From Aeromonas enteropelogenes (GTDB lineage Bacteria; Pseudomonadota; Gammaproteobacteria; Enterobacterales; Aeromonadaceae): a DNA stretch of 64,000 nucleotides. The stretch's first letter is position 1. Every line of letters starts with the position of its first letter. Of this stretch, positions 52,738 through 60,994 are shown one piece after another. Location: contig NZ_CDCG01000018.1 of the NCBI RefSeq assembly GCF_000819845.1, forward strand, positions 295,202-359,201, in the 5' to 3' direction. The notes below the pieces were generated by a model. The model saw only the letters and a program-made list of their open reading frames with translations, made no database searches and had not been told where the DNA came from. A program made the translations under genes and the position numbers.

Positions 52738-53436
52738 CTATGCTGCCCTCATATCCCGCACCTGCTGTTCCATAATCTTGGCCAGATCTGCTGCCTGATG
52801 GAGCACCTGATCAACCGCATCCTCGAGCGCTTGCTTCATGTCGCGTCCGAACCGACGTGAAACGAGCTCTACGTCCGGCAGCACTCTCCCAATACCGTGG
52901 CATTTAGGACATTCATCCCTGAGACGAGGCCGGATCCCTGTCCCGTTGCAATGGGGACATCGACCAGTTCGGTAGACTTCCTCTACGCAACGGTCATGAG
53001 CGACCTCCAAGATCTCGTTACGCTCGGTCAACAGACGTTGATATTCGTTGTCGTCCCCTGCACGGTGCGCACGTTTTGCTTTCTCCATAACGATCGCAGC
53101 ACGTCGGCGCTCCTTATCGTAATACGGGTGGAATGATACACAGCGCTCTAGCTGCTCTGGCAATGGACGCCGCAACAAGATGGCCAGGGCCATTGTTCCT
53201 GCCTCGCTGTTACCAAGTATGTGGGCAAAGTGGACGAACAAATCGGTGGTGGCATGCTGATCCATGAGGTGATCAGCCATCAAAAACTGTAGCCCTAGTG
53301 GATTATCCTTGGCCGCTATCTGCAGTGCTCCGATATAGTCATCACGCCCCAGGGAAGCGAAATTGCCAGTAAATGGCTCATGTAACGCCCCTTTCGGTGA
53401 GAACAGGCGAAGTACCACTTCCAATGCTGTAGTCAT
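52738..53436 (-). CDS. Phage late antiterminator, Q type with zinc motif
   Basis: 232 residues. The diagnostic feature is the DnaJ-like zinc motif CPHCNGTGIRPRLRDECPKCHGIGRV near residues 158-183, as in the Antiterm family of Q proteins. Helical regions precede and follow it. Q loads onto RNA polymerase at the late promoter and lets it read through terminators, which fits the terminators seen at late-gene junctions here. The late promoter should lie just downstream, toward 52500-52737. The endonuclease gene overlaps its start by 59 bases. Confidence 0.85.
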   Translation of the reverse strand: MTTALEVVLRLFSPKGALHEPFTGNFASLGRDDYIGALQIAAKDNPLGLQFLMADHLMDQHATTDLFVHFAHILGNSEAGTMALAILLRRPLPEQLERCVSFHPYYDKERRRAAIVMEKAKRAHRAGDDNEYQRLLTERNEILEVAHDRCVEEVYRTGRCPHCNGTGIRPRLRDECPKCHGIGRVLPDVELVSRRFGRDMKQALEDAVDQVLHQAADLAKIMEQQVRDMRAA

Positions 53437-53857
53437 GGCTTGGTCCTCGTTTGGTCTTTTTCAGGTTAAATGCAGAGAGCAACCAGGTGCGTAGCTGGCC
53501 GCTTTCAATGTGTTCTGGGGTGATCTCCAGTACGATCCAACTGAGCAAAGAGGCTTCGTTCATCTTGCAACGGTCTTCAATAAATCCCCTGCCCCGGGTA
53601 TGACGGCCGCCGGAGTAGATCCCGCCGTGGACCTCGAGGGCAATCATGTGCTCTGGCCAGGCATAGTCGAAACGCCACTTGCGGCGTGGGTGGAATAACA
53701 GTTCGGTATAGGGCTTTGGAAAGCCTGCCAGCTGGGTGAATACCCTACTACGCAAAGTGGTCACCTGTTGTGACTTTCGCACCTGGTCCGCAACCTTCTT
53801 AGCCTTGGGGCATCTCCCTAATAAGCGTGCCGCGTCGTGGGAAGATAGGCGGATCAC
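53378..53857 (-). CDS. PD-(D/E)XK-like phage endonuclease
   Basis: 159 residues. The core RKWRFDYAWPEHMIALEVHGGIYSGG gives the D...ExK-like arrangement (Asp in RFDYAWP, Glu in ALEVHGG), then GRGFIEDRCKMNEASLLSWIVLEI, as in Vsr/DUF559-type nucleases. The gene occupies the position where ninG or rusA Holliday-junction nucleases occur in lambdoid phages, directly before Q. Recombination or resolution role inferred. Confidence 0.75.
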   Translation of the reverse strand: MIRLSSHDAARLLGRCPKAKKVADQVRKSQQVTTLRSRVFTQLAGFPKPYTELLFHPRRKWRFDYAWPEHMIALEVHGGIYSGGRHTRGRGFIEDRCKMNEASLLSWIVLEITPEHIESGQLRTWLLSAFNLKKTKRGPSHDYSIGSGTSPVLTERGVT

Positions 53858-54183
53858 ATTGCCCCCTTCACGCTGATAAGCCCACGCACAACCCAGTTGT
53901 GTAGCTGACGGGTCAACGCAGCATAAATGGCCTCCTCGCGTTCACCTGGGTGCCACTCATAGGGGAGCCGGCCATCGATGGCGTCATGACATGCGCGGCA
54001 GGCTTCGGCGGCGACAAGATCATCCCCTTTCAAAGCCAGGCCATGGGGCGCACTGGGTAAATGGGCCAGCACTGTGGTTTCGGTACCGCCAACACAGATA
54101 CCCGGCAACTGCAGTTTGCAAAACTGGCCACGAGCGCCATTGCGCAGGATATCGGAGCGGATCGGACTGATTTCGTGTGTCAT
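53854..54183 (-). CDS. DUF1364 phage nuclease-domain protein
   Basis: 109 residues. FCKLQLPGICVGGTETTVLAHLP near the N-terminus and LVAAEACRACHDAIDGR in the middle give the Cys/His HNH-like layout of the DUF1364 family found beside Q in lambdoid and P22-like phages. It overlaps the DUF1367 stop and the endonuclease start by 4 bases, so the whole block is coupled. Confidence 0.85.
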   Translation of the reverse strand: MTHEISPIRSDILRNGARGQFCKLQLPGICVGGTETTVLAHLPSAPHGLALKGDDLVAAEACRACHDAIDGRLPYEWHPGEREEAIYAALTRQLHNWVVRGLISVKGAM

Positions 54184-54773
54184 CCGGCAAACCCCATCAG
54201 TTGAGCAATGGCGTTTTCAGCTTCCTCTTCGGAGCGGAACTGCTTGTTCAGCACATAGCGCCAGCAGACCCCGAAGACAGCCCGATACAAATCAGCAAAC
54301 TCGGCCTGGTCCATTTTGGCGAAACTGATACTTTTTGCCTCCTTGCTCATACCTCCGTCGGGCAACATCACGATGGTGTAGTAACCAGCTTCGACAGTGA
54401 GCCACTTGCGCATCACCTCAAACGACTTTTCTGCTTGAGGTCCATATCGCTCTACACGACGGCTGGCCAACTGCTCAAGGAACTCATCCTTTGCCTGGTT
54501 CAGCACACTGGTCGCCCGAAGACGTGAGAGGTAACGAACAAAGCTATTCAAGATCCCCTGCTCTGCTGGAGAGACCATGCCGCCAGCAGGTTCCCAGTAA
54601 TCGAAGGTGAGGTTGAGTAATGCGAAGAAGCGGCGATGGAAAGCCGGGTTGCGACGTCCAATCCCTTTAGCCTGAATAGATGAACCAATGGGTAATGAGC
54701 GGATCACCTCAGCATCTGCCGGGGTAGATGGAACCAGTACCCCGCCAGACATTTTGAGTAGGGTCAATTCCAT
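54180..54773 (-). CDS. DUF1367 phage protein
   Basis: 197 residues. MELTLLKMSGGVLVPSTPADAEVIRSLPIGSSIQAKGIGRRNPAFHRRFFALLNLTFDYW is the typical DUF1367 start. The helical remainder includes FAKMDQAEFADLYRAVFGVCW. Common in the nin-like region of temperate phages; function not established. Confidence 0.85.
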   Translation of the reverse strand: MELTLLKMSGGVLVPSTPADAEVIRSLPIGSSIQAKGIGRRNPAFHRRFFALLNLTFDYWEPAGGMVSPAEQGILNSFVRYLSRLRATSVLNQAKDEFLEQLASRRVERYGPQAEKSFEVMRKWLTVEAGYYTIVMLPDGGMSKEAKSISFAKMDQAEFADLYRAVFGVCWRYVLNKQFRSEEEAENAIAQLMGFAG

Positions 54774-55090
54774 GCTTCCCCCTCCCCGACAAGATCCAGG
54801 GTGAGCTGTGACCTGGTTTGGAACTGGGCTTGTTCTTGGCTCCGCGCTCGCTTCTCAAGCAGTTGCTCTACCATCCAATTGAATGCCCAGATATATAGTT
54901 CTTTAAGCTGAGCGATTTTATGGGTGGTCGTGAATAACTCCGTGTTCCGGACATTTACCACTTTTTGAAATAACTTAACTTGCTCGGTGGAAAATACACC
55001 AACCTCTACAGGAGGAATGAACTTGGTAGAGATACAGGAATAGCGGCATGGGCGCACCGCAGATAGATCTTTGGTATGCGAATAAATCAT
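54764..55090 (-). CDS. Phage protein of unknown function, last gene of the recognisable early block
   Basis: 108 residues, ATG at 55090 with AGGA upstream. A basic, cysteine-bearing N-terminus (VRPCRYSCISTKFIPP) and a helical C-terminal half (TTTHKIAQLKELYIWAFNWMVEQLLEKRARSQEQAQFQ). It overlaps DUF1367 by 10 bases. Upstream of it the sequence turns AT-rich and phage genes stop, so promoters and replication genes expected here are missing. Confidence 0.65.
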   Translation of the reverse strand: MIYSHTKDLSAVRPCRYSCISTKFIPPVEVGVFSTEQVKLFQKVVNVRNTELFTTTHKIAQLKELYIWAFNWMVEQLLEKRARSQEQAQFQTRSQLTLDLVGEGEAWN

Positions 55091-55690
55091 GGTCTAGGTC
55101 CTGTTTAGTCATACATTGCCGGGTGGTCGAAGTCCAGCATAGACATAATACGCTCAAATACCGAGCAACACTATACGTCAGCGTAAGTGGCAAATTTTTC
55201 TAAAGTATCGACTCATGAAATTACAAAAACCAGGAAAGAAACCCCGATGGCCCCGCTAACTTATTACATTTACAAACCACATAGCCACACATTCATATGA
55301 ATCCACATATATCGTATCATTCTGATAAACAATGCTCTAATAACTCTTAATCCTTAATTGATATATAGTCCAAACATGTAAGAAATATCGCAAACATAAA
55401 TGAGCCAAACTTGTTATCTTTGCCTTCATCACAAGTTAGATTGGCAGTGTATAAAAAACCTAAATATCATCATCTTACCATCAAGTAATTACTCTATTTC
55501 GCTAATTGTCATTATAGACAAACTTTGTTAGTAGAAATCCACCCTCAGTATTACATCATATTATTTTGACGGCAGGCAGATACTTAAAAATATTGCATGT
55601 GTCACAAAACAGGAATACATATCAGAGTATATCAGTAACGTCTTTATGGTGTTTGTTTTTAATATCAAACAAGAAAATTGAACATATACC
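55091..55690. other. AT-rich gene-free region at the prophage right edge
   Basis: 600 bases with no supported gene, falling to roughly one third GC. The expected phage replication, repressor and integrase genes are absent. No tRNA, transposase end or clear attachment repeat was seen. It probably contains the junction between the truncated prophage and the acquired phosphodiesterase island. Confidence 0.6.
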
Positions 55691-55692
55691 AA

Positions 55693-55745
55693 ATTAACTT
55701 GAAGATGCATGAGCTGAAGGTGAAAACCTGCACCTCCAAGTTAAT
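55693..55745 (+). repeat. Two-tier inverted repeat in the leader of the phosphodiesterase gene
   Basis: ATTAACTTG at 55693-55701 pairs with CAAGTTAAT at 55737-55745, and AGGTG at 55718-55722 pairs with CACCT at 55731-55735 inside it. It ends 28 bases before the ATG at 55774, so it could be a structured 5' UTR or an operator. Confidence 0.6.
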
Positions 55746-55773
55746 CTGACAAACGTAGCGTAAGGAGACCAAT

Positions 55774-57462
55774 ATGGCTAGATGTATTTGGAAATGGGTA
55801 GTAGCCGTTACAATTATCAGTTTAGTTAATACTGTTCACGCTGGCTGCTTCAATGCAAATCTTGTCAATAAAGCTATAAAGGAAACTGTAGGTAGTACTT
55901 TCCAGCCCATTGTGATCGCACATCGAGGCCTATGGGCCAAAGAAGGAAGTAATGACAACCCAGAAAACAGTTTGATTGCACTGAAATCAGCAGATAGAGC
56001 GTGCATCGAAGCCGTCGAGTTAGATGTAAAAGCCACGCAAGATGGCGTGCCATTTTTAATGCATGACTTCAATCTAGGTAGAACAACCAATGTTTATGAC
56101 GAAATAGGAGGAGATAAGTTCAATCCTGAGAACAACTCAGGTGCGAATCCTCAAGCATCAACGCTTAATTGGGAAACAGTCAATAAGTTAAAGTTATTGA
56201 GTCCCGACAGGAGTGAAATTACTGAAGAAAAAGTAGCATCTATAAAAGAGGTATATGACTATTATTTTGACCAACGTATGACAACGTTACTTGTCTTTGA
56301 TATTAAGACCCAAGAAAGTGCGATAGCAATTGCCAAGTTGCTAAATGAAGATACGAGAGATTACGGAAATGGACTTACTGCATCTGACTTCACGATATTT
56401 AAACTTAACGCTACGATATATCCCTTCCCTGAACAATTCGTTAATGACCTTCAAAAGAACAACATCACAATTCAACCTATGGTAATGGCTATCTACACTA
56501 CCAATATGCTACAAGTTTTTTCTGACAAAGGTTGGGATATTAAAAATTCATTACAGGCATGGATTGCAAGAGATAAAATGGTTGAGATCAACTTAAAACA
56601 ACCTGATGGATTACTCAGCGACTTAATGAAATTAACACATGATGCCAAAACAGCCATTGGCGTTTTCAATGCAATACCCGACTACAATGGTCCTGGGCCA
56701 ATCCCAGGTGATATTCCTCAGGATAAAGCATTCTATAATAATAACGGCACATGTTGTTATCAATTGTCAGATAAGTTTGCCACATTTGAGGGAGTTAGTG
56801 ACACCGACGATGAACGAGGAGATAGAATCTTTATATATGGCAAAGATAGTCAAAATTTCTCTGTAATAACTACTGACACACCGCTACAAGTGATAACTGA
56901 ACTAGATGCCTTAGGATTAAGAGATACTTTAAGTTATGGTGGACCGCAAGCTAACGTCGCTATTCTTGCATGGGATGGAGAATCAGGTAGCTCCTCATGG
57001 GGAGGAGGCCCAGTATGTATTTTTGATAATCCGAGCAAGAATTACGGCTGGATGTATGCATGTATTCTGGCTCAACCATATAAAGAAGGATATGACGCAA
57101 GACTTGTTGTGAATGCGTTGGAACCGACTGGAGATTCGCAATTTGGCTCAGACCGTGGCACAAAAATACTCCTCAAGGATAAATCTGGTAATTGCTTAAA
57201 CTACAATATGGATTCAACAGATACATTCTTTGATAGTAATTGCTCTGATACCGCAGCCCAATGGTTTAGGACAAAGGATAGACTCATCCGCACGGTTGAA
57301 AATGATGGGTATTGCTTAAGTTCAAAGTATAAAGGCCTTTATTGGGGCAATTCATATGGAATAACTTATATTGCAGGATGCGAAATAAATGATAGTTGGC
57401 AAAAATGGGTTTTTACTAAAGACCCATGGACTTCTACTCCTTTGCCAAACGACCAACAATAA
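55774..57462 (+). CDS. Exported glycerophosphodiesterase with ricin-like C-terminal domain
   Basis: 562 residues. Signal peptide to about 23 (VVAVTIISLVNTVHA). GDPD barrel: His50-Arg51-Gly in VIAHRGLWA, NPENSLIALK, EAVELDVKATQDGVPFLMHDFNLGRTTNV and LLVFDIKTQ. The barrel runs to about residue 430. A C-terminal region follows with a ricin-B-type pattern (LLKDKSGNCLNYNMDS, AAQWFR, DGYCLSSKY, SWQKWVF), suggesting a lectin or carbohydrate-binding module. A normal GDPD is about 250-350 residues, so this is a two-domain form. It hydrolyses glycerophosphodiesters or acts as a phospholipase-D-like enzyme outside the cytoplasm. Binding site AAGGAG upstream. Confidence 0.88.
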   Translation: MARCIWKWVVAVTIISLVNTVHAGCFNANLVNKAIKETVGSTFQPIVIAHRGLWAKEGSNDNPENSLIALKSADRACIEAVELDVKATQDGVPFLMHDFNLGRTTNVYDEIGGDKFNPENNSGANPQASTLNWETVNKLKLLSPDRSEITEEKVASIKEVYDYYFDQRMTTLLVFDIKTQESAIAIAKLLNEDTRDYGNGLTASDFTIFKLNATIYPFPEQFVNDLQKNNITIQPMVMAIYTTNMLQVFSDKGWDIKNSLQAWIARDKMVEINLKQPDGLLSDLMKLTHDAKTAIGVFNAIPDYNGPGPIPGDIPQDKAFYNNNGTCCYQLSDKFATFEGVSDTDDERGDRIFIYGKDSQNFSVITTDTPLQVITELDALGLRDTLSYGGPQANVAILAWDGESGSSSWGGGPVCIFDNPSKNYGWMYACILAQPYKEGYDARLVVNALEPTGDSQFGSDRGTKILLKDKSGNCLNYNMDSTDTFFDSNCSDTAAQWFRTKDRLIRTVENDGYCLSSKYKGLYWGNSYGITYIAGCEINDSWQKWVFTKDPWTSTPLPNDQQ

Positions 57463-57525
57463 TAGCTAATAACAAAGGCGATAATGCTACCATTCAAAAT
57501 TTCAGACATGCTTTAGGGAGTCACA

Positions 57526-58494
57526 ATGAAACTTGTCAAAAAAATAATGATAAGCGTTTCACTAATACTGTCAACAGGCTGCTTGGCAGAAAACGCTACC
57601 AATAAAATTCTTGAAAATTTTGAAGCCTATCCTTTCTCGAAGATGACTGTTGCTCATCGAGCTCAAGCAGGTGTTGAAAGCCGAATATTTCCTGAAAACT
57701 CGATCGCCGCCATTCGTCTTGCGATCAATCGTGGTGTAGGGATTATTGAAATTGACCCTCGCCTTACAGCCGATGGTCATTACATTCTTGTGCACGATGA
57801 AACCTTAGACCGAACCACTGACGTTCAGGAGGTATATCCATATTTGAAGGAAAAAAAAGGTGAATTTGCAGGTAAGGTATTAGTATCAAAACTAACATTA
57901 GAACAAATTAAAAAACTAAAATTGACGGATGGTTTTGATGGTCAAGTACACCGTATCCCAACATTAGAAGAAGTTCTTAAAGTTGCTAAAGGCAAAGTGT
58001 TTCTCGATCTTGATTTAAAAGAAATTGACGTTAATAAACTAACTGCATTAGTGCAAAAAGTTGGCAATGATAATTTATTGGCTTACAACAGCAATGCTGA
58101 AAAACTGAAAGAAGTAACCGATAAAACAGGTATTCTACCATTGCCAATTAACACTCCCATCACCCAAGGCGGAGATCCAACCGCTGACTTTAAAAAATTC
58201 AAACACATGTGGGGGAAAGATTTTAAAATAATGCATACAACCATGTCAGACATCACGCCTGAACTAATTTCTCTTGCAGATAAAAATAAAGTTAGATTGT
58301 GGATTAATACCTTAAATGATGCCGATGGTGCAGCAGAGCGTTACGACTATTCTCTTTGGAGAAGCTACCTTAACTCAGGTGCTAATGTATTCCAATCTGA
58401 TTTATCCATCGAGTTGGCTCGTTTCATTTCTTTCCGAAACTCATGCTCAACCATCAAACACGTCAGTGGGTGTGATGTTTTTATAGACCCGTAG
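57526..58494 (+). CDS. Exported glycerophosphodiesterase (second copy)
   Basis: 322 residues. Signal peptide (MKLVKKIMISVSLILSTGCLA); LSTGC could be a lipobox, but cleavage after CLA by signal peptidase I is also possible. GDPD motifs: His44-Arg45 in VAHRAQAGV (HRA in place of HRG), FPENSIAAIR, GIIEIDPRLTADGHYILVHDETLDRTTDV, VFLDLDLKE. It is a single-domain enzyme 63 bases after the first GDPD, so they form one operon. Divergence between the two suggests different substrates or locations. Confidence 0.88.
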   Translation: MKLVKKIMISVSLILSTGCLAENATNKILENFEAYPFSKMTVAHRAQAGVESRIFPENSIAAIRLAINRGVGIIEIDPRLTADGHYILVHDETLDRTTDVQEVYPYLKEKKGEFAGKVLVSKLTLEQIKKLKLTDGFDGQVHRIPTLEEVLKVAKGKVFLDLDLKEIDVNKLTALVQKVGNDNLLAYNSNAEKLKEVTDKTGILPLPINTPITQGGDPTADFKKFKHMWGKDFKIMHTTMSDITPELISLADKNKVRLWINTLNDADGAAERYDYSLWRSYLNSGANVFQSDLSIELARFISFRNSCSTIKHVSGCDVFIDP

Positions 58495-58573
58495 TCATCA
58501 GATTAAAACTACACCCATTACTAATGAAGTAATGATTGATGTCATCGCAGACATGGGAATATGAAACATAGCC

Positions 58574-59149
58574 ATGAAAGTGACACTAACGCCTCGGAAG
58601 AAACAAGAACTTGAACAGATGCACAATTCCACTCGTGATAGCCGAGTATGTGACCGTATTAAAGCGGTTTTGCTTGCTTCCGAAGGATGGAGTAGCGCCT
58701 ATGTCTCCCAGGCACTGCGTATCCATGAAACGACGGTTGTGCGCCATATCAATGACTACCTTCAGTCCGAGAAATTAAAGCCTGAAAATGGTGGCAGCCA
58801 AAGTCGGCTTTCTACCACACAGACCATGCAGCTTATTGAGCACTTGACTGAGTATACTTACTTCCAGACCCACCAAATTGTCGCTTATGTACAAGCAGAA
58901 TTCGGTATTCACTATACCGTGCCAGGAATGAATAAGTGGTTACATCAGAATAGATTTTCGTACAAAAAACCTAAAGGCCCCTCCCCCAAGCTCCGTTCTG
59001 AAAAAACAATCAATTCAATTGATAAAACCAAAGAACAGAGCGAAGCCCCTGATTTGATCATGGATGCCGTAGACCCTATGCAGACTACGAGGAGTGACTA
59101 TGGCTGGATTCGATATGGTCAGGACAAGCCCACTGAGACAACGAGTTAA
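58574..59149 (+). pseudogene. Truncated IS630-family transposase
   Basis: 191 residues where about 345 are normal. N-terminal HTH: LEQMHNSTRDSRVCDRIKAVLLASEGWSSAYVSQALRIHETTVVRHINDYL, then SRLSTTQTMQLIEHLTEYTYFQTHQIVAYVQAEFGIHYTVPGMNKWLHQNRFSYKKPKG, all clear IS630 signature. The first DDE acidic residue is in LIMDAVDPMQTT. The frame stops after ETTS, where full-length relatives continue with the rest of the catalytic domain. The antiporter gene begins 11 bases later, so the 3' half and right end of the IS have been deleted. No terminal inverted repeat was recognised. Confidence 0.82.
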
Positions 59150-59160
59150 ATGGATATATT

Positions 59161-60588
59161 ATGACTTCACTTTCTGGATTTTTTGATATCAAAAAAATCC
59201 CACCAATTGGATTAACCACAGCTGAACAACGTAAGCTGTGGTTGAGACAATTTTTGAAGGCCTTTATGGTGGTATTTTTAGCTTATATGTGCATGTATCT
59301 GATCCGAAACAATTTCAAAGCAGCACAACCATTTTTAAAGGAAGACTATGGCATTTCAACTCTTGAGCTAGGCTATATCGGCTTGGCGTTTTCGATAGTA
59401 TATGGCATTGGTAAAACGGTACTAGGTTACTTAGTCGATGGCAAGAACACTAAACGTATCATTTCTTTCTTATTGATTTCATCTTCTATCGTCGTAATTG
59501 TGATGGGGCTGGTCTTAAGTTTCTTTGGTTCTGTTGTGAGTGTATTTATTGTTTTATGGGGTTTGAACGGTATCTTCCAATCTGCCGGTGGCCCCGCATC
59601 ATACAGCACAATTTACCGTTGGGTGCCAAGAACTAAGCGTGCTACAGCAATGGGATTATGGAATAGCTCACATAACATTGGTGGCGCCATTGCGGGGGCT
59701 CTAGCACTCTGGGGAGCAAACACCTTCTTTGGCGGTAACATTGCAGGTATGTTTATTTTTCCGGCGGTAATTGCCTTAGCCATCGGTATCATCGGCCTTT
59801 ACTGGGGGAAAGATGATCCAGGAGAACTGGGCTGGAACCTGAGTGAGGAAATTTTCGAAGAGCCAATTGAAGAGAAAAATGTTGCTGCGGAAACGATGAC
59901 TAAATGGGAGATATTCAGAAAATATTTACTATCAAACCCTTGGGTGTGGGTACTATGCTGCGCTAACGTTTTTGGTTATATCTTGCGTATCGGTATCGAT
60001 AACTGGGCACCACTCTATGTACGAGAAACACTTCAGTTTAGTGACTATGATGCCGTCAATACCATACTATGGTTCGAAGCGGGTGCGTTCATTGGCAGTT
60101 TATTCTGGGGGATGATTGCTGACTTCTTTAAAGGCCGTACTGCTGCAGTAGGCACGGTATGCCTCACCATAGTATTCTTTGCGATCGATTTCTATCGTGA
60201 TAGCTCAAGTGTCTTGACCGTAAACATTGCATTATTCTGTCTAGGGGCAATGATTTTTGGCACGCTCACATTAATTCCGATATCAATCATTAACCTCGCC
60301 CCTAAAAGAGGCGTGAGTGTGGCAAATGGAATGGCGGGTACTTTTGGTTACTTATTCGGTGATTCAACAGCGAAAGTTGCGCTGGCGTTAATTGCAGACC
60401 CGAAACGTGATGGTTTAACTGTCTTTGGGTATAATTTACACGGTTGGGCTGATGTATTCATTGTTTTCAATATTGCCTGTGTGATTGCTGTCGCCTTACT
60501 CTTCGTTGTCGCAATCGTTGAAGAACGTAAAATCAGAAAGATTCAAAAGGCAACAGAACTTGGTTTGAAAGTGGTAAATATAGACTAG
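59161..60588 (+). CDS. Organophosphate:phosphate antiporter, UhpT-like (MFS/OPA family)
   Basis: 475 residues with 12 membrane helices. Close in pattern to E. coli UhpT: FLKAFMVVFLAYMCMYLIRNNFKAAQPF, GLAFSIVYGIGKTVLGYLVDGKNTKRI, GIFQSAGGPASYSTIYRWVPRTKRATAMGLWNSSHNIGGA, LCCANVFGYILRIGIDNWAPLYV and the C-terminal VVAIVEERKIRKIQK. OPA transporters exchange sugar- or glycerol-phosphate for phosphate. Beside two exported GDPDs the natural substrate may be glycerol-phosphate or a sugar-phosphate released from phosphodiesters. The start follows a transposase remnant directly. No uhpABC regulators are near. Confidence 0.9.
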   Translation: MTSLSGFFDIKKIPPIGLTTAEQRKLWLRQFLKAFMVVFLAYMCMYLIRNNFKAAQPFLKEDYGISTLELGYIGLAFSIVYGIGKTVLGYLVDGKNTKRIISFLLISSSIVVIVMGLVLSFFGSVVSVFIVLWGLNGIFQSAGGPASYSTIYRWVPRTKRATAMGLWNSSHNIGGAIAGALALWGANTFFGGNIAGMFIFPAVIALAIGIIGLYWGKDDPGELGWNLSEEIFEEPIEEKNVAAETMTKWEIFRKYLLSNPWVWVLCCANVFGYILRIGIDNWAPLYVRETLQFSDYDAVNTILWFEAGAFIGSLFWGMIADFFKGRTAAVGTVCLTIVFFAIDFYRDSSSVLTVNIALFCLGAMIFGTLTLIPISIINLAPKRGVSVANGMAGTFGYLFGDSTAKVALALIADPKRDGLTVFGYNLHGWADVFIVFNIACVIAVALLFVVAIVEERKIRKIQKATELGLKVVNID

Positions 60589-60608
60589 CGGTCATTCTCT
60601 GATAAATG

Positions 60609-60656
60609 ATCACCACTGGTTATCCTTGTTATTGCTTAAGGGTAACTAGTGGTGAT
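60609..60656 (+). terminator. Large hairpin after the antiporter gene
   Basis: ATCACCACTGGTTATCCTT pairs with AAGGGTAACTAGTGGTGAT (19-bp stem, two mismatches, 10-base loop). Only AATACACTTTAAATTTTT follows, so termination is probable but not certain. Confidence 0.65.
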
Positions 60657-60994
60657 AATACACTTTAAATTTTTATTCGTTGCTCCAGCTCAGTCAGATG
60701 ATGCCGCTTGGTGCTATCAGAGGTAACACATTGCGAAGACTTAAGTTAAGGCAACGCTTACTTTGCGCAATTACACATCAATCCCCCCTATCTCACCACT
60801 ACCAAGCAACTGCTGAGTCAAGTCCTCCTCCATACTACTTAACCCCATATATGCCATATTGTTCTGGTTAAGAGTGCCTTTAGCACTATTGTACCCCACC
60901 CCTACCCAGTGCGAAGTTTGTGCAAAACATCACTATTGCATGTGTTTGATTTTTGTACATTGACAAATCATTCGTCTGAACGAGGGTATAGAAA
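60657..60994. other. Intergenic region before the EEP gene
   Basis: About 340 bases with no convincing gene. The stretch near 60690-60790 has an uneven composition that could be a decayed insertion or coding remnant. A plausible promoter for the next gene lies around 60920-60965 (TTGCAT-type and TACATT-type elements). Confidence 0.45.

Larger units (their letters stand above)
18734..55090 (-). mobile_element. Prophage of podovirus type, apparently lacking its early/integration end
   Basis: A nearly continuous minus-strand block: Q-type antiterminator, holin/SAR endolysin/Rz-Rz1, TerS/TerL, P22-like portal, scaffold, N4-gp56-like capsid protein, connector proteins, S74 tail fibre, tail tip, ejection proteins and a giant polyvalent protein. 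No tape-measure, sheath or major tail-tube gene is present, hence podovirus type. Cargo is umuDC, an H-NS paralogue and a PAAR cassette. No integrase, repressor or replication gene is seen, and no att repeat was recognised, so the limits given are those of phage-like genes. The structural module looks intact and the early module missing. Confidence 0.85.

Noticed and set aside
54975-55193. 72-codon minus-strand frame upstream of the last phage gene
   Set aside because: Overlaps the better supported 108-residue gene in another frame and has no recognisable signals.
60680-60871. 63-codon frame upstream of the EEP gene
   Set aside because: No convincing ribosome site and a low-complexity product; treated as intergenic.
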